A program made the translations under genes and the position numbers. The notes beneath the pieces are model-generated. The model saw only the letters and a list, made by a program, of their open reading frames with translations, searched no databases and was not told the DNA's origin. From Candidatus Woesearchaeota archaeon (GTDB lineage Archaea > Nanobdellota > Nanobdellia > Woesearchaeales > UBA10216), in contig JACPBT010000043.1 of assembly GCA_016180145.1 (NCBI GenBank), positions 1-6,636 of the forward strand: DNA of 6,636 nt, written 5' to 3'. Of the stretch, positions 5,540 to 6,636 are shown in pieces (position 1 is the stretch's first letter; the number at the start of each line of letters is the position of its first letter).

Positions 5540-5779
5540 TTAAGCCTTCTTGTATCGTTTAGCCAGATTTTTGTTTAATTCACGACCAAGTCTGAGCGTA
5601 TCTTCTTCAGTCAGATTACTGTCTGACTTAAATTTTTTTAAAAATTCCAAATCCCTTATTCTCTGAATAAATGCCTGCCTGGCCACCTCAGACCAGTTCA
5701 GCTCCGGGAACTTTTCCATCTTATCCTTTAGTTCTGATGGAACTGCCAAAGTCATAGTTGTCATGCTATCAGCCTCCAT
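5540..5779 (-). CDS. vapB: VapB-like ribbon-helix-helix antitoxin
   Basis: Antitoxin partner of the adjacent PIN toxin. The start of the body, MTLAVPSELKDKMEKFPELNWSEVARQAF (residues 9-37 of the long form), is the usual archaeal pattern: a short beta strand, then ELKDKM and NWSEVARQ helices forming a ribbon-helix-helix DNA-binding domain. The C-terminal part (LTEEDTLRLGRELNKNLAKRYKKA, 56-79) should wrap around the toxin. Three starts compete. ATG 5779 (79 aa) fits leaderless transcription, with a TATA-like box centred about 28 nt upstream. ATG 5764 (74 aa, MTTMTLAVP) has GGAGG 8 nt upstream, a strong ribosome-binding site, and gives the more typical VapB N-terminus. ATG 5755 is a third option. 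I keep the long form but consider 5764 about equally likely. The gene is followed after 2 bp by vapC. VapB-VapC complexes commonly repress their own promoter. Confidence 0.83.
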   Translation of the reverse strand: MEADSMTTMTLAVPSELKDKMEKFPELNWSEVARQAFIQRIRDLEFLKKFKSDSNLTEEDTLRLGRELNKNLAKRYKKA

Positions 5780-5781
5780 TA

Positions 5782-5812
5782 ATGTTTAAATATGTGCAAT
5801 ATGTTTAAATAT
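5782..5812 (-). promoter_or_regulatory. vapBC promoter with a tandem operator-like repeat
   Basis: ATGTTTAAATAT occurs twice on the plus strand, at 5782-5793 and 5801-5812, 19 bp apart start to start, separated by GTGCAAT. Each carries an A/T core that could be a TATA box; the outer one is correctly spaced for a start at ATG 5779. A pair of identical sites on nearly the same DNA face (about two turns apart) next to a ribbon-helix-helix antitoxin gene suggests an operator for VapBC autorepression. The repeat is seen; the operator role is inferred. Confidence 0.5.
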
Positions 5813-5865
5813 ATAAAACTTGTGTTTAGCCCAGCCTGTCCATTTGCAACTTTGCACTAAAGAAC

Positions 5866-6405
5866 TCAACGCCTGTAAGTGCCAACAAGAACTGACTCTG
5901 CAAGCACATGCCCATTCATGGCAGCAACAACATCACCCTTTTTAGCTGAAGAGCCAAGACTAAGCACAGTATCAAGGGCTGACAGCCTAAACCGGTAATG
6001 ATGAACCTTGCCCGGAGGAGGGCAGGGACCGCCCCACTCAACACGCCCAAAATCATTCATAAGCTGGACAGCACCGGCAGGAACAGAACCCTCAGCAATC
6101 CTAACCGTATCAGGAGGAATGTTAATAACAGTCCAATGCTCCCACGTCTTAGAAGGGGCATCAGGGTCATCCACAATCAGAACAAGGCTCTTTGCATTTT
6201 CCGGAACGCCAACAATCACAAGCTCAGGGCTGACATCAGCACCCCCGCAAGTGAACTTTAAAGGAATAGGGGCATTATCAGCAAACGACGGACTTGACAA
6301 CCTCAAAGACATTGCTACCACCTCCTGAGCTTCAGGCTGCACAGGCGCCTCTGAACGAATGCACGCAACAACCGCAAACACCAAAAAGGCAAGCAGCCAC
6401 TTCAT
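5866..6405 (-). CDS. YbhB/YbcL-family (PEBP-like) protein with lipoprotein-type signal
   Basis: A 179-residue phosphatidylethanolamine-binding-protein-fold member of the prokaryotic Raf-kinase-inhibitor-like YbhB group, whose biochemical role is unsettled. Marks: SLRLSSPSFADNAPIPLKFTCGG (33-55), SPEL (59-62), the ligand-pocket DPDAP (80-84), EHW (89-91), and WGGPCPPPGKVHHYRFRL (124-141) with His135/136; the C-terminus VLAESVLVGTYRR is also typical. The domain appears complete. The N-terminus is extra: MKWLLAFLVFAVVAC, a hydrophobic stretch ending in a lipobox-like VVA-C15, then a Pro/Glu linker (16-31). It may therefore be exported and lipid-anchored. I start at ATG 6403-6405; a TTG just before it would add one Met. 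A TATA-like box lies about 28 nt upstream, inside the 3' end of the preceding gene. Codons end mainly in T/G, as in rtcA. Confidence 0.9.
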   Translation of the reverse strand: MKWLLAFLVFAVVACIRSEAPVQPEAQEVVAMSLRLSSPSFADNAPIPLKFTCGGADVSPELVIVGVPENAKSLVLIVDDPDAPSKTWEHWTVINIPPDTVRIAEGSVPAGAVQLMNDFGRVEWGGPCPPPGKVHHYRFRLSALDTVLSLGSSAKKGDVVAAMNGHVLAESVLVGTYRR

Positions 6406-6429
6406 CAAAAAAAACAGCAGCGAAACAAG

Positions 6430-6437
6430 TATTTAAT
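6430..6437 (-). promoter_or_regulatory. PEBP gene promoter TATA-like box
   Basis: The minus strand reads ATTAAATA, centred about 28 nt before the ATG at 6405, and overlaps the last codon and the stop codon of the preceding gene. Spacing matches the other promoters here; no ribosome-binding site lies between. Confidence 0.45.
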
Positions 6438-6636
6438 CTTTTCCAAGGTTAGGTTTTCTGAGCCATTTAACTTTTTTTATATATTCCCGTCCTTCCCGTA
6501 ATATTTCTTCCGGTGTTTTAGGAACATTCGATACTTTGTCAACTACTATTGGAGGCAAGTCAATACTGATTCCCGTGCTTAAATCCAATAAAATGCCTGC
6601 TCTTTGAGGCTTTGCAGTCCTGTTTGTATCAATTTT
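6433..6636 (-). CDS. Unrecognised protein, C-terminal 67 residues (5' end outside window)
   Basis: The minus strand is open from the right edge to a TAA at 6433-6435, giving 67 residues starting KIDTNRTAKPQRAGILLDLS and ending KVKWLRKPNLGKD. I do not recognise the family. The order is a mixed strand region (AGILLDLSTGISIDLPPIVV, 13-32), a Pro-containing turn (NVPKTPEE), then a basic amphipathic helix (EEILREGREYIKKVKWLRK, 43-61). There is no membrane segment in this part. Codon endings are mixed rather than T/G-rich, as in vapBC. The reading frame is supported by its uninterrupted length to the edge, sensible amino-acid composition, and the neat handover to the PEBP promoter, which overlaps its stop. 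How much is missing upstream cannot be told. Confidence 0.6.
   Translation of the reverse strand, partial: KIDTNRTAKPQRAGILLDLSTGISIDLPPIVVDKVSNVPKTPEEILREGREYIKKVKWLRKPNLGKD

Noticed and set aside
6008..6328. Plus-strand open frames opposite the PEBP gene
   Set aside because: The minus-strand frame has unmistakable family motifs (DPDAP, GGPCPPPG); the plus-strand products are Pro/Thr/Ser-rich shadows.
6406..6408. TTG as start of the PEBP gene
   Set aside because: An ATG follows immediately in frame, and TATA spacing does not favour the TTG.
1..6636. CRISPR array, tRNA/rRNA gene or insertion sequence
   Set aside because: Only two copies of the 36-bp repeat exist and the sequence between them is coding; no tRNA cloverleaf, rRNA stretch, transposase or terminal inverted repeats were recognised by eye.

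Overview
The window reads as archaeal. Five of its six promoter-proximal genes have an A/T-only TATA-like box centred about 26-29 nt before the start codon, with no room for a leader, which fits leaderless transcription. The sixth, vapB, has a duplicated box and two possible starts. The protein set (archaeal-type RtcA, a short DUF460/COG2433 RNase H-fold protein, HicBA and VapBC modules, a stand-alone CorA) also fits archaea. The small gaps and many charged orphan proteins suggest a small-genome, possibly DPANN-type lineage, but that placement is inference.

Layout, left to right: the 3' part of a protein-L-isoaspartate methyltransferase gene (pcm, +) overlaps by ATGA an orphan gene of 162 codons (+). 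A hicB-hicA toxin-antitoxin pair follows on the minus strand. It is bracketed by two perfect 36-bp direct repeats (808-843 and 1340-1375). The second repeat carries the promoter of a 344-aa charged, coiled-coil protein with a DUF5752-like segment (+). That gene converges, 3 bp apart, with rtcA (-). rtcA diverges from corA (+) across a 128-bp promoter region, and corA overlaps by 14 nt a compact DUF460 RNase H-like gene (+). A vapB-vapC module, a lipoprotein-like YbhB/PEBP-family protein, and the 3' end of an unrecognised gene complete the window, all on the minus strand.

The most notable structure is the hicBA cassette. Deleting one repeat and everything between would leave the orphan gene's stop codon 15 nt ahead of the coiled-coil gene's ATG, with the promoter inside the orphan gene's last codons. 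The cassette therefore appears to have been inserted into a compact pcm-orphan-coiled-coil gene string, duplicating a promoter. The left copy of that promoter now points antisense into hicA, and its A-run can serve as a T-rich terminator for hicBA.

A second window-wide signal is strand-specific codon use. Plus-strand genes favour A/C-ending codons (Ile almost always ATA in corA), while rtcA and the PEBP gene on the minus strand favour T/G endings (Ile mostly ATT in rtcA). The + strand is thus A+C rich whichever strand is coding. vapBC and the right-edge gene follow this rule poorly, suggesting later arrival. Apart from the TA modules the genes look like housekeeping or orphan genes; no RNA gene, CRISPR array or insertion sequence was seen.
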